The position numbers and the translations under genes were made by a program. From Pseudopedobacter alpinus (GTDB lineage Bacteria > Bacteroidota > Bacteroidia > Sphingobacteriales > Sphingobacteriaceae), in the NCBI RefSeq assembly GCF_042684645.1, contig NZ_JBHULV010000008.1, positions 1 through 64,000 on the forward strand: 64,000 nt of DNA, written 5' to 3'. Positions 32,893 through 41,834 of this stretch are shown here, piece by piece; positions within the stretch are counted from its first letter, which is position 1, and every line of letters begins with the position of its first letter. The notes under the pieces are model-generated. The model made no database searches and was not told where the DNA came from. It was given only the letters and a program-made list of their open reading frames with translations.

Positions 32893-32977
32893 GGTTTTCA
32901 CCGCACCACATAATAATATTGCTTACGAATTGCTCTAAAACAATAGTGATTGGTGATAACACCAACCACAAGTTAAA
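32893..32977. repeat. Palindrome-pair element, copy 3, shortened
   Basis: It retains only the right half of the first palindrome (CACCGCACCACATA at about 32899-32912), the spacer as ACGAATTGCTCTAAAACAAT and the full second palindrome GTGATTGGTGATAACACCAA (32946-32969). It looks like an internally deleted relic of the same element. Confidence 0.8.
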
Positions 32978-33168
32978 ATCTACATATTGACCATAATAAT
33001 TTCATCCTCCTTTTTCTGCTATAACCATTTTTTTTAATTAACACATTATTAAAGATCTAAGCTATTTTTAAATAGATAGGTATTTACTAAATTAGTGTTT
33101 TAGCATAATCACCAATATAAAAATGCAAAAACTGAAAATAAATGTTCACAAAATAAAATAGATAGAAG

Positions 33169-33561
33169 ATGGCAACACCAATAAAAAATCCGTTTACTTG
33201 GGTAGAAATTTATGTAGATGACATGAGCAGAGCTCAAAAATTTTACGAAACAGTTTTAGCTATTAAAATGATTGCTATGCAAGCTCCAGGAGATTTTGGA
33301 GATTTAGAAATGTTAAGCTTTCCGTGGGAACCGGGCCAAGGAAATATAAGTGGTGCATTATGTAAAACTAACGACATAAAACCAGGGGTTGGTGGTACTT
33401 TAGTATATTTCACCAGCGAAGACTGTGCAACTGAAACATCAAGAGTTGAAGCAGCAGGAGGGAAAGTTTTACAAACAAAATTTCAGATTGGAGAACACGG
33501 ATTTATTTCAGTAGTAATGGATACAGAAGGAAATTCAATTGGTTTTCATTCTGATAAATAA
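33169..33561 (+). CDS. VOC-superfamily (glyoxalase-like) protein
   Basis: The 130-residue protein has two beta-alpha-beta-beta-beta modules of the vicinal-oxygen-chelate fold: FTWVEIYVDDMSRAQKFYE at the start and GGTLVYFTSEDCATETSRVE followed by HGFISVVMDTEGNSIGFHS. The metal-ligand positions (E near 13, H and E near the second module) are partly kept, but the substrate is unknown. Homologues are annotated as glyoxalase/bleomycin-resistance/dioxygenase-like. Monocistronic with its own terminator. It precedes an alcohol dehydrogenase and an SDR, which could suggest carbonyl detoxification. Confidence 0.88.
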   Translation: MATPIKNPFTWVEIYVDDMSRAQKFYETVLAIKMIAMQAPGDFGDLEMLSFPWEPGQGNISGALCKTNDIKPGVGGTLVYFTSEDCATETSRVEAAGGKVLQTKFQIGEHGFISVVMDTEGNSIGFHSDK

Positions 33562-33605
33562 AAAATACTGACAATCGTTCTTTAAAATAAAAACCCATAT
33601 TAAGG

Positions 33606-33634
33606 AAAGCCACAAAAATATTTGTGGCTTTTTT
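33606..33634 (+). terminator. Terminator after the VOC gene
   Basis: AAAGCCACAAA (33606-33616), AATA loop, TTTGTGGCTTT (33621-33631), then a T run. Confidence 0.9.
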
Positions 33635-33743
33635 AATTTATAACAGTAGTTTAAAATGTTCTTTTTTAAGCATTAATGTTTCGTTCCACCAATTGAATAA
33701 AGCATCAAAAAAACAGGTTTTTTAAATTAGTTTAATCCCACAA

Positions 33744-33857
33744 ATGGTTAAATCTATAATTTTCATTCAAAACGCTAATGATAAGGTCATAAAAACAATC
33801 AGTTTAAACCAACACAAAGCTATGGCACATCAGTTGATTAGAATTATAAAAGAATAA
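33744..33857 (+). CDS. Possible 37-residue protein
   Basis: ATG 33744 opens a frame MVKSIIFIQNANDKVIKTIS ending in HQLIRIIKE. It could be a small protein or a relic. No Shine-Dalgarno and no relative that I recognise. The rest of the 354-bp gap holds the VOC terminator and no other structure. Confidence 0.25.
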   Translation: MVKSIIFIQNANDKVIKTISLNQHKAMAHQLIRIIKE

Positions 33858-33915
33858 TTCTAATCAAACAAAATAGCCATAGGCAATGTTGCCTAAATAA
33901 AATACAGAATTTAAC

Positions 33916-34968
33916 ATGACATTAGTAAAAGCATACGCTGCCCAAAAAGCAGACGCACCATTAGCACCATATCAATTAGAACGCAGAGAGCCAGGAGCTA
34001 CAGACGTAGAAATAGAAATTTTATTTTGTGGAGTTTGCCATTCTGATATTCATACTGCCCGTAATGAATGGGGTGGCGCCATGTACCCAGTTGTACCAGG
34101 ACATGAAATTGTTGGTAAAGTAAGTCGCATTGGTGCTGATGTGACCACACATAAAGTTGGAGATACGGTAGGCGTTGGTTGCTTTGTAGATTCATGCGGA
34201 CATTGTGCAAATTGTGAAGATGACTTACAACAATATTGTGAAAATGGTCATTCGCAAACTTATAACTCGCTTTTACAAGATAAAAAAACCATCACCTATG
34301 GTGGCTACTCTACTCATATTGTAGTTAAAGAGAGTTTTGTACTTAAAGTTTCTGATAAATTAGATTTAGCTGCGGTAGCACCATTATTGTGTGCGGGTAT
34401 TACCACTTTTTCTCCATTAAAACATTGGAATTGTAAAAAAGGGGATAAAGTAGCTGTTATTGGTTTAGGTGGTTTAGGGCACATGGCAGTAAAATTAGCG
34501 GCATCAATGGGGGCCGAGGTAACCATGTTAAGTCGCTCGCCAGAAAAAGCAAAAGATGCAGACGAATTAGGAGCACATCATTTTGAATTAACCACCAATG
34601 AGGATAACATGAGAAAATTGGCAGGCAGTTTTAATTTAATTATTGATACCGTTTCTGCCCCTCATGATTATAATGCTTATTTAGCTTTATTAAAAACTGA
34701 TGGCGTAATGGTATTATTAGGTGTTCCGCCAGAAGCAATGCCAGTACATGCAGGTTCTTTAATTATGGGGCGTAAAAGTTTGGTAGGCTCTTTAGTAGGT
34801 GGTCTTAAAGAAACTCAAGAGATGTTAGACTATTGCGCAGAACATAACATTGTTTCAGATATCGAAATGATTAATATTGATCAAATTAACGAAGCTTATG
34901 AACGTACCTTAAAAGGTGATGTGCATTACCGATTTGTGATTGACATGAAATCTTTAAAAGAAGGATAA
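33916..34968 (+). CDS. Zinc-dependent alcohol dehydrogenase (CAD/YahK type)
   Basis: The 350-residue enzyme is predicted to oxidise alcohols or, more likely in this branch, reduce aldehydes with NADP(H). Catalytic-zinc motif GVCHSDIHTARNEWG and GHEIVGKV; structural-zinc cysteines in DSCGHCANCEDDLQQYC; nucleotide-binding GLGGLGHMAVKLA. The C-terminus has the usual small dimer domain. The YahK/cinnamyl-alcohol-dehydrogenase family shares this layout. It is preceded by the VOC gene and followed by an SDR, each with its own spacing of about 200 bp. Confidence 0.93.
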   Translation: MTLVKAYAAQKADAPLAPYQLERREPGATDVEIEILFCGVCHSDIHTARNEWGGAMYPVVPGHEIVGKVSRIGADVTTHKVGDTVGVGCFVDSCGHCANCEDDLQQYCENGHSQTYNSLLQDKKTITYGGYSTHIVVKESFVLKVSDKLDLAAVAPLLCAGITTFSPLKHWNCKKGDKVAVIGLGGLGHMAVKLAASMGAEVTMLSRSPEKAKDADELGAHHFELTTNEDNMRKLAGSFNLIIDTVSAPHDYNAYLALLKTDGVMVLLGVPPEAMPVHAGSLIMGRKSLVGSLVGGLKETQEMLDYCAEHNIVSDIEMINIDQINEAYERTLKGDVHYRFVIDMKSLKEG

Positions 34969-34981
34969 GAGAAATTCATCT

Positions 34982-35021
34982 AAACAAACAAGGAGCGTTT
35001 TAAAAGGCTCCTTGTTTGTTT
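34982..35021 (+). terminator. Bidirectional-type hairpin after the alcohol dehydrogenase
   Basis: AAACAAACAAGGAGC (34982-34996) and GCTCCTTGTTTGTTT (35007-35021) form a perfect 15-bp stem with a 10-nt loop. Confidence 0.9.
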
Positions 35022-35162
35022 AATTCCAATTACTCATGAAAAAAATGATGCTAACCAAAAACATCAATTTTAATATGTTTTAAATACATATCGCTTAATG
35101 GCAAAGAAATTGGAGAGATTAAAAAAAGCCTTAAAGCTTTTATCATTAAACAAAAAAATACA

Positions 35163-35870
35163 ATGGAAGATTTAAAAAATAAAGTTGCATTAATTACTGG
35201 CGCAACAAAAGGAATTGGTTACGGAATTGCAGCAGCTTTATTAAAGCAAGGCATAAAAGTGGCAATCACAAGTAGAACTCAAGAAAGTGCTGATGAAGCT
35301 GCAAAAAAATTAGGAGATAACGTTTTAGCAATAGCGGCAGATGTGAAAGACTGGGATTCGCAGCAAAATGCCGTTAAAAAAACAATTGAAGCATTTGGAA
35401 GCTTAGATGTTTTAATTGCTAACGCTGGTGTTGGGCATTTTGCACCAATTGATGAACTAAGTATTGATGAATGGCAAGACACCATTGACACCAATTTAAC
35501 TGGTGTGTTTTATAGCGTTAAAGCAGCAATTGCAGCACTTAAAAAATCTAAAGGATATATTATTACCATTTCAAGTTTAGCAGGAGCGAACTTTTTTGCA
35601 GGTGGAGCTGCCTACAATGCAAGTAAATTTGGTTTAACAGGTTTTTCGCAAGCCATGATGTTAGATTTACGTAATTACGGTATTAAGGTAAGTACCATTA
35701 TGCCTGGTTCTGTAGCAACAAACTTTGCAGACCATACGCCAGATAAAGAAAAAGATGCTTGGAAAATACAACCCGAAGATATAGGGCAATTGGTTTCCGA
35801 TTTATTAAATATGAACCCAAGAACATTACCAAGTAAAATTGAGGTAAGACCAACTAAAACAACTAATTAA
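35163..35870 (+). CDS. Short-chain dehydrogenase/reductase
   Basis: The 235-residue NAD(P)-dependent oxidoreductase has the cofactor motif TGATKGIGYG, NAGVGHFAP, the catalytic serine in TISSLAG and Y-N-A-S-K in AAYNASKFGL. It is of the classical SDR (FabG-like) type. At 235 residues it is slightly short but complete. Substrate unknown; neighbours suggest carbonyl metabolism but do not prove it. Confidence 0.92.
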   Translation: MEDLKNKVALITGATKGIGYGIAAALLKQGIKVAITSRTQESADEAAKKLGDNVLAIAADVKDWDSQQNAVKKTIEAFGSLDVLIANAGVGHFAPIDELSIDEWQDTIDTNLTGVFYSVKAAIAALKKSKGYIITISSLAGANFFAGGAAYNASKFGLTGFSQAMMLDLRNYGIKVSTIMPGSVATNFADHTPDKEKDAWKIQPEDIGQLVSDLLNMNPRTLPSKIEVRPTKTTN

Positions 35871-35986
35871 CATGAACTGCTATTAGCTTAAATTTTTATA
35901 TAAATCATTAAATAGTAACAATACAGTTATAGTAATAAAAATAAGTTGTTAATACCTATTTTTACTTCTTTACCATAACACTAAAT

Positions 35987-38473
35987 ATGATGATTAAAAA
36001 TTTACGACCAGTTAAGTTGGTTGCCATGTTGTTATTATCGGTAGCTGTTGCAGGTTGTTCTGCAAAAAAGCAAAATAAAAAGAAAGCCGCCGCAACATCA
36101 GCTTCAAAGCCAGCTAGTGCCACACCACCAGCTAAAAAAGATGGTATTAAACCTTATAAAGAGGTAATTACAGCTAAAGCAAAATCAGACCAAGGTTTAT
36201 TTACTGTACATAAATTAGATGATAAGTATTATTACGAAATTCCCGACTCTTTATTTGGAAGAGAAATGCTTGCAGTAACTCGTTATGTAAAAGTACCTAG
36301 TGAAGATGGCACTTATGGTGGCGAACAAATTAACGAGCAAGTATGGAAGTGGGAAAAAAGAGGTAACCAAGTAATGATTAGAGTACCATCTTACAGCAAT
36401 ATAGCTGCAGAAGGTTCTGATATGTACGAATCTGTGCGTAACTCTAATTTGGAACCTATTTTAGCTTCTTTTGATGTTAAAGCCTTAAGTAAAGACTCTA
36501 GCGGAGTAGTAATTGATGTTACGGAATTGTTTTCTAAAGATGTAGCAGCATTAGGTTTAGCACAAAGAACTAAAACTACTTACAAAATTACAAGGTTAGA
36601 TGAGACTCGTTCTTATATAGATACTATCAAATCTTTCCCAATTAATATTGAAGTTAGAACTGTTAAAACCTACAATGCAACAAGCCCACCTGTTGATAAT
36701 TCTTTAGGTTCTATGACGGTAGAGTTAGCAACATCAATGGTTTTATTACCAAAGGTACCAATGCAAGCTAGAGTTTATGATGACAGGGTTGGTTATTTTT
36801 CTCAAAGACAAACAGATTACGGTTTAGATGCACAAAAAGCAACAGTAACACGTTACATTGCCCGTTGGAGATTAGAACCAAAAGACCCTGCTGCTTATGC
36901 AAGAGGCGAATTGGTTGAACCAAAAAAACAAATTGTTTACTACATTGACCCAGCAACTCCAAAAAAATGGAGACCTTATTTAATTGATGGTGTAAAAGAT
37001 TGGAATGCAGCTTTTGAAGCAGCTGGTTTTAAAAATGCCATTACTTGTTTAGAAGCACCAACTGACGACCCGGATTGGTCTCCAGAAGATGCTAGGTATT
37101 CAGTAATCAGGTATTTTGCTTCAAATATTGCAAATGCTTACGGTCCGCATATTTCAGATCCTCGTTCTGGCGAAATTTTAGAATCAGATATTGGTTGGTA
37201 CCATAACGTAATGAATTTAGTGCGTAACTGGTTTTTTGTACAAACAGCGGCGGTTAATCCTGATGCTCGCATGCCTAAATTTAAAGATGAGGTAATGGGG
37301 CAGTTAATTCGTTTTGTGTCTTCACATGAAGTTGGGCATACTTTGGGTTTACCTCATAACTTTGGTTCAAGTGTGGCCTATCCAGTAGATTCTTTACGTT
37401 CTGCTGCTTTTACAAAAAGAATGGGAGGCACAGCACCATCAATTATGGATTATGCTCGTTTTAATTACATTGCACAACCAGAAGATAAAGGTGTTTTATT
37501 GTATCCAGGCATTGGCCCTTATGATAAATGGGCTGTTAAATGGGGTTATACTTATTTTGATAATAAATCTACTACAGAAGAATCTGCTATCTTAAATAAA
37601 TGGACGGTAGAAAAAGCTGGAGATCCACTTTATTTTTACGGACAACAAACTGGTAACCCTGTAGATCCAAGAGCGCAATCAGAAGATTTAGGAGATGATG
37701 CTGTTAAAGCTTCAACTTATGGTATTGCAAACTTGAAGAGAATTTTACCAAACATTCAAAAATGGACTTATGAAGAAGGCCAACCATATAATAATTTACA
37801 AGAATTATACGGCGAGGTGATAGGTCAGTTTACCCGTTATATGGGTCATGTTAAATCTAACATTGGTGGTATTTATGAGAATGATAAAACTTACGACCAA
37901 GCCGGGGCGGTTTATACTCATGTAGCAAAAGCGAAACAAAAAGAAGCCATGAAGTTTATCAATGATCAAGCGTTTAAAACACCAACTTGGATGTTTGATA
38001 ATGAAGCTTTGTCTAAGATTGATAATGCTACAATGATAGAGCGTGTGGGCAGAATGCAAACAGGTGTTTTAAGTAGCATTTTAGAATTTGCTAGGTTAGC
38101 TAGAGTAATTGATAATAGCGCTAAAAATGGCGCTAATGCTTATTCAATTGATGAATTGTTTGGGGATTTGCAAAAGGGAATATTTAGTGAATTAGCCAGT
38201 GGTGCAAATATAGATTTATACCGAAGAGGTTTGCAAAGAGCATATATTTCTCGTTTAGAGTATTTATTAACAGAAAGCCAGTCGGTTACTTTTGGAGAGC
38301 CTACAAGAATTAATGCTGCGCAATCAGACATTAGGCCAATGGCTAGGTTGGCTTTAACTAACTTACAATCAGAAATTAAAAGAAGTTTGCCTAAATACGG
38401 TAACATTATTTTAAAAGCACATTTGGTTGATGCTTTGGCAAGAATAGATGCTATTTTAGATCCTAAAAAATAA
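35987..38473 (+). CDS. Zinc-dependent lipoprotein metalloprotease (DUF5117/DUF5118 zincin)
   Basis: The 828-residue protein has a lipobox VAGC (cysteine near residue 24) and a K/A-rich spacer. The DUF5118/DUF5117 N-terminal region (about 55-320) has AVTRYVKVPSEDGTYGGEQ. A metzincin-like catalytic domain (about 330-600) follows, with HEVGHTLGLPHNF (His447, Glu448, His451 and His457) and a downstream MDYARFNYIAQ that resembles a Met-turn. The C-terminal helical domain is DUF4953-like. Such proteins are widespread in Bacteroidota and act outside the cytoplasm on unknown substrates. Single gene with its own terminator. Confidence 0.9.
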   Translation: MMIKNLRPVKLVAMLLLSVAVAGCSAKKQNKKKAAATSASKPASATPPAKKDGIKPYKEVITAKAKSDQGLFTVHKLDDKYYYEIPDSLFGREMLAVTRYVKVPSEDGTYGGEQINEQVWKWEKRGNQVMIRVPSYSNIAAEGSDMYESVRNSNLEPILASFDVKALSKDSSGVVIDVTELFSKDVAALGLAQRTKTTYKITRLDETRSYIDTIKSFPINIEVRTVKTYNATSPPVDNSLGSMTVELATSMVLLPKVPMQARVYDDRVGYFSQRQTDYGLDAQKATVTRYIARWRLEPKDPAAYARGELVEPKKQIVYYIDPATPKKWRPYLIDGVKDWNAAFEAAGFKNAITCLEAPTDDPDWSPEDARYSVIRYFASNIANAYGPHISDPRSGEILESDIGWYHNVMNLVRNWFFVQTAAVNPDARMPKFKDEVMGQLIRFVSSHEVGHTLGLPHNFGSSVAYPVDSLRSAAFTKRMGGTAPSIMDYARFNYIAQPEDKGVLLYPGIGPYDKWAVKWGYTYFDNKSTTEESAILNKWTVEKAGDPLYFYGQQTGNPVDPRAQSEDLGDDAVKASTYGIANLKRILPNIQKWTYEEGQPYNNLQELYGEVIGQFTRYMGHVKSNIGGIYENDKTYDQAGAVYTHVAKAKQKEAMKFINDQAFKTPTWMFDNEALSKIDNATMIERVGRMQTGVLSSILEFARLARVIDNSAKNGANAYSIDELFGDLQKGIFSELASGANIDLYRRGLQRAYISRLEYLLTESQSVTFGEPTRINAAQSDIRPMARLALTNLQSEIKRSLPKYGNIILKAHLVDALARIDAILDPKK

Positions 38474-38493
38474 GATCTTTTAATATAATTTTT

Positions 38494-38530
38494 AAATCAG
38501 CATTAGGTTTTCCTAATGCTGATTTTTTTT
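38494..38530 (+). terminator. Terminator after the zincin gene
   Basis: AAATCAGCATTAGG, TTTT loop, CCTAATGCTGATTT and a T8 run: a perfect 14-bp stem. Confidence 0.95.
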
Positions 38531-38592
38531 GGATTAGATTTTGGGGTTTAGGGTTAGCTCTTTTGTTTTATATTTATAGCTAAAAATATAAT

Positions 38593-38934
38593 ATGAAAGA
38601 AAACATCAGCACACTATTACAAGATTTAAAAGAAAATCAAATTGCATTTACCAACGTTATTGCCTTTATAGATTCATTGTATAACCATACACCAACAGCT
38701 TTTAAAAACGGCGAAGCTTATAATGAAACTACACAAAACCAAGGCAGTGCTAAAGTATTCTCTTTTGCAAAACTCAATAATTTAAAAAAAGAAGAAACGT
38801 TATTATTATTTGCAGAACATTATAAAGCCGTATTAGATACACCAGCAGCAACAGACCATCAAAACATTAGGCAGTTTATGGCGAATGGTTGGGATGGAAT
38901 TAAATTTGAAGGAAAAGCTTTAGCAGAGAAATAA
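38593..38934 (+). CDS. HopJ-family protein
   Basis: The 113-residue protein matches the HopJ type III effector family (PF08888) in ITFTNVIAFID-like TFTNVIAFIDSLYNHTPTAF, NQGSAKVFSFAKL and RQFMANGWDGIKFEG. The name comes from a Pseudomonas effector, but the family is common in bacteria with no type III secretion, so an effector role is not implied. No signal peptide. Function unknown. Confidence 0.85.
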   Translation: MKENISTLLQDLKENQIAFTNVIAFIDSLYNHTPTAFKNGEAYNETTQNQGSAKVFSFAKLNNLKKEETLLLFAEHYKAVLDTPAATDHQNIRQFMANGWDGIKFEGKALAEK

Positions 38935-38949
38935 ATTATAACTAATCAA

Positions 38950-39280
38950 TTATTACTCAATTTGCCAAGTATTATTGCTGGTTGTGCTTATGGTTTAGGC
39001 TAAATTCATTTAGTTTTAACTGCCTTTACTAATTTCAAATACAGCTTAGTCCGTTTTATCTCGCTTAAAATACATGCGAAGATAGAATTAGTAGTTTCTT
39101 TTGCATTGGTAGGTTTGGCTTTTTAATACAATATTTAGAAGTTGAATTAGCAAGAAACTTCTTTCTAGTTTTTGCAATTGTGGTATTTTAGTCTGGTTGT
39201 TATCAGACTATACAAACCGCACTGAAAGTAAAAGAGAGATTTCGTATATACATTCTAACACAGCTACTGAAATGCTTTAA
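38950..39280 (+). pseudogene. Decayed small membrane-protein gene
   Basis: Frame pieces read LPSIIAGCAYGLG, then after a stop IHLVLTAFTNFKYSLVRFIS and KIHAKIELVVSFALVGLAF. A second frame gives EVELARNFFLVFAIVVF, and a third LVWLLSDYTNRTESKREISY ending at a TAA at 39278-39280. Joined, they would make a four-helix membrane protein of about 115 residues. At least two stops or frameshifts interrupt it, so the gene is dead. The family resembles small SPW-repeat-like membrane proteins, without certainty. Confidence 0.65.
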
Positions 39281-39399
39281 AGAAATAAAATTTTGAAATT
39301 TTGAATGTTTAAGGGCAAAATTGAATTAAACCAATTTTGCCTTTGTTGTTCAACAAACAATTTTACTATATTGTAAAATCAATAACCCCAATAAACCTT

Positions 39400-40758
39400 A
39401 TGTCTGGACTATTCTCTAAAATCAAAAATATTTATCAGTTACTAAAAACTGTAGATTTAAATCAGTTAGATGCTTTATCAAGAAAAGTTGATTTACCAAC
39501 GGTAATGAACCAATTTAGTAAACTTGACGAAAAGCAAATTTCGGGTTTAATGAAAATGGTAAGTGGCGGGAGTAAGAAAAAAGAACTGCCACCTATTAAT
39601 GGTGATTTTTACGAACTCTCGGATGCTTTATCTCCAGAGGATAGGGCATTGCAATTGAAAGTGAGAGCTTTTATGGAAACTGAGATTAAGCCTATTGTAA
39701 ATAGATATTGGAACAAGGCCGAATTCCCTTTTGAAATTATACCAAAAATGGCAGAGCTTAATATCTGCGGTTTAACTTATGAAGGTTACGGTTGCCCTAA
39801 TCGTTCTTTTTTAATGGAAGGCATTATTGCAAATGAAATGGGGAGAATAGATGCTTCTATAGCTACATTTTTTGGGGTACAAAGTGGCTTAACAATGGGT
39901 TCTATATACATTTGCGGTTCCGAAGAACAAAAGCAAAAATGGTTGCCACAAATGCAACAATTAAAGTTAATAGGTTCTTTTGGTTTAACAGAACCCGAAG
40001 TAGGTTCGGCAGCGGCAGGCGGCTTAACAACAACAGCAAAAAGAAACGGCGATACTTGGGTGTTAAACGGGCAAAAGAAATGGATTGGCAACGCCACATT
40101 TGCTGATGTAAATATTATTTGGGCCAGAGATTTAGACGATAACCAAGTAAAAGGTTTTATTGTAGAAAAAGGAAATCCGGGTTTTTCTGCCAAAAAAATT
40201 GAAGATAAAATGGCTTTACGTATTGTACAAAACGCCATTATTAACTTAACAGATTGTGTGGTAACAGAAGAAAACAGATTGCAAAACTGTAACTCTTTTA
40301 AAGACACCGCAAAAGTTTTACAAATGACAAGGGCTGGTGTTGCCTGGATGGCTGTAGGTTGTGCTAGAGGAGCTTATGAAAGCGCATTAAGATATACCAG
40401 AGAGCGTATTCAGTTTGGAAAACCTATTGCTTCTTTTCAGTTAATTCAAAACCATTTGGTAGAAATGCTTTCTAATTTAACAGCAATGCAAACTTTGGTT
40501 TTTCAGCTTTCTAAATTACAAGATGAAGGTAAGTTAACAGACGAACATGCATCTTTAGCTAAAGTGTTTTGCACCATGCGTACCCGTGATGTAGTAAGCA
40601 AAGCCCGCGAAGTAATGGGCGGAAATGGTATTTTATTAGAATATGATGTCGCTCGTTTTGTTGCCGATGCGGAAGCCATTTACTCTTACGAGGGTACAAA
40701 AGAAATAAATACTTTAATTGTAGGTAGAGCAATTACAGGGTTTAGTGCTTTTGTATAA
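39400..40758 (+). CDS. Acyl-CoA dehydrogenase
   Basis: This flavoenzyme introduces an alpha-beta double bond in an acyl-CoA and feeds electrons to ETF. The 452-residue protein has the N-terminal helical domain (FMETEIKPIVNRYW), the FAD-binding beta domain (FGLTEPEVGSAAAGGLTT, WIGNATFADV) and the C-terminal helical domain with RVGVAWMAVG-like TRAGVAWMAVGCARGAYESA, FGKPIASFQLIQ and YSYEGTKEINTLIVGRAITG. The EGT glutamate is in the position used by the glutaryl-CoA dehydrogenase subgroup, so glutaryl-CoA or a short branched substrate is plausible. I start at ATG 39400 (MSGLFSKIK); an in-frame TTG at 39337 would add 21 poorly conserved residues. Confidence 0.9.
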   Translation: MSGLFSKIKNIYQLLKTVDLNQLDALSRKVDLPTVMNQFSKLDEKQISGLMKMVSGGSKKKELPPINGDFYELSDALSPEDRALQLKVRAFMETEIKPIVNRYWNKAEFPFEIIPKMAELNICGLTYEGYGCPNRSFLMEGIIANEMGRIDASIATFFGVQSGLTMGSIYICGSEEQKQKWLPQMQQLKLIGSFGLTEPEVGSAAAGGLTTTAKRNGDTWVLNGQKKWIGNATFADVNIIWARDLDDNQVKGFIVEKGNPGFSAKKIEDKMALRIVQNAIINLTDCVVTEENRLQNCNSFKDTAKVLQMTRAGVAWMAVGCARGAYESALRYTRERIQFGKPIASFQLIQNHLVEMLSNLTAMQTLVFQLSKLQDEGKLTDEHASLAKVFCTMRTRDVVSKAREVMGGNGILLEYDVARFVADAEAIYSYEGTKEINTLIVGRAITGFSAFV

Positions 40759-40826
40759 ACTGTTTATTTAAAAATTTAAAAAAATACAAGATTTTTTCTC
40801 GATATTTAATTATCAAGAAAGAAATT

Positions 40827-41765
40827 ATGCTAAAGTTAACCATTTCTAAAATTGCATTTCTATCATTTTTAGCACTTAGTGCTTGCCAAGGTACAGATAT
40901 TTTAGACGACGCTATAGTTGACCCAAAATTTGAGCTTTCTGCTAACCAAACAGTTTTTAGATTAGGCGAAACTGCTACAATAGGCGCAAAATATTTTGAT
41001 GAATACGGAATAGAAAAAATAGTACCTTATACTTGGGTGTCCACTCAACCTCAAATTGTAAGTGTGAATTCGGGAGGTAAAATAACTGCTTTAACAGCAG
41101 GTAGCGCACAAATTTACACGCAATATCAAAATACCACTGCAAATGCTATAAACATAACTGTTGTTGCTAATGATAATGCGATTGCTAAAGTAACCATTAC
41201 TGCCAGTAAAACTTCTTTAACATTGAATGAAAGTTTAAACTTGGGCATCAGTGCTCAAAACATTAACGGACAAACTGTTAATGGGCAAACTGTACAATGG
41301 TTTTCGGAAAATGAAAATATTTTAAAAGTAGATGCCAATGGTAAAATTACCGCAGTAGCCAACGGAGTAGCTAGTATTTACGGAAAAATTGATGGTATAA
41401 AAAGTAATAGTATTGATTTTACCGTGGGTAGCAGTAATGAATTAATGGGTAGCTTTATTGCTACAGGTGGTTACCGAGCTGTTGGCAATGCAACCTTAAA
41501 GACCGTTAACGGAGAGGTTATTTTAAATTTATCCAGCAATTTCCAAACAAGTTTTGCCTTGGGAACATTTATTTACTTAGCCAACTCAACTAACGGCGCA
41601 ACAGTACGTTCGGTAGGTTTAGAATTAGGCGAGATTAAAACCAACGGTGCCAAAACATTTAACGTGAGCCAAATTAAAAGCGGCGTTGCCCTGCGTGATT
41701 ATAAATATGTAATTATTTTTTGTAAACCAGCAAGTTTAACATTTGGTTACGCCGAATTAAAATAA
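40827..41765 (+). CDS. Lipoprotein with Big2 Ig-like domains
   Basis: The 312-residue protein has a lipobox LSAC (cysteine near residue 19) and two bacterial Ig-like (Big2) repeats (about 35-110 and 115-195). Telltale stretches are TWVSTQPQIVSVNSGGKITA plus LTAGSAQIY, and VQWFSENENILKVDANGKIT plus AVANGVASIYG. A third beta-rich region (about 200-312) is not assigned. Such domains usually mediate surface adhesion or packing. It is followed by a porin-like protein 69 bp downstream, probably as a functional pair. Confidence 0.88.
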   Translation: MLKLTISKIAFLSFLALSACQGTDILDDAIVDPKFELSANQTVFRLGETATIGAKYFDEYGIEKIVPYTWVSTQPQIVSVNSGGKITALTAGSAQIYTQYQNTTANAINITVVANDNAIAKVTITASKTSLTLNESLNLGISAQNINGQTVNGQTVQWFSENENILKVDANGKITAVANGVASIYGKIDGIKSNSIDFTVGSSNELMGSFIATGGYRAVGNATLKTVNGEVILNLSSNFQTSFALGTFIYLANSTNGATVRSVGLELGEIKTNGAKTFNVSQIKSGVALRDYKYVIIFCKPASLTFGYAELK

Positions 41766-41834
41766 GAAAATCTTATCTTTTAAAATTGATATCCAAATAT
41801 CCAATAATGCTTTTCACCTTATAAAGTCATTTTA

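Noticed and set aside
31636..32977. Possible integron attC cassette array
   Set aside because: The palindromes lack the R-prime-prime/R-prime core pair (RYYYAAC/GTTRRRY), no integron integrase is present, and no intact cassettes lie between repeats.
39786..40307. A 173-codon minus-strand frame inside the acyl-CoA dehydrogenase gene
   Set aside because: Composition and lack of any conserved motif mark it as a shadow of the opposite-strand gene.
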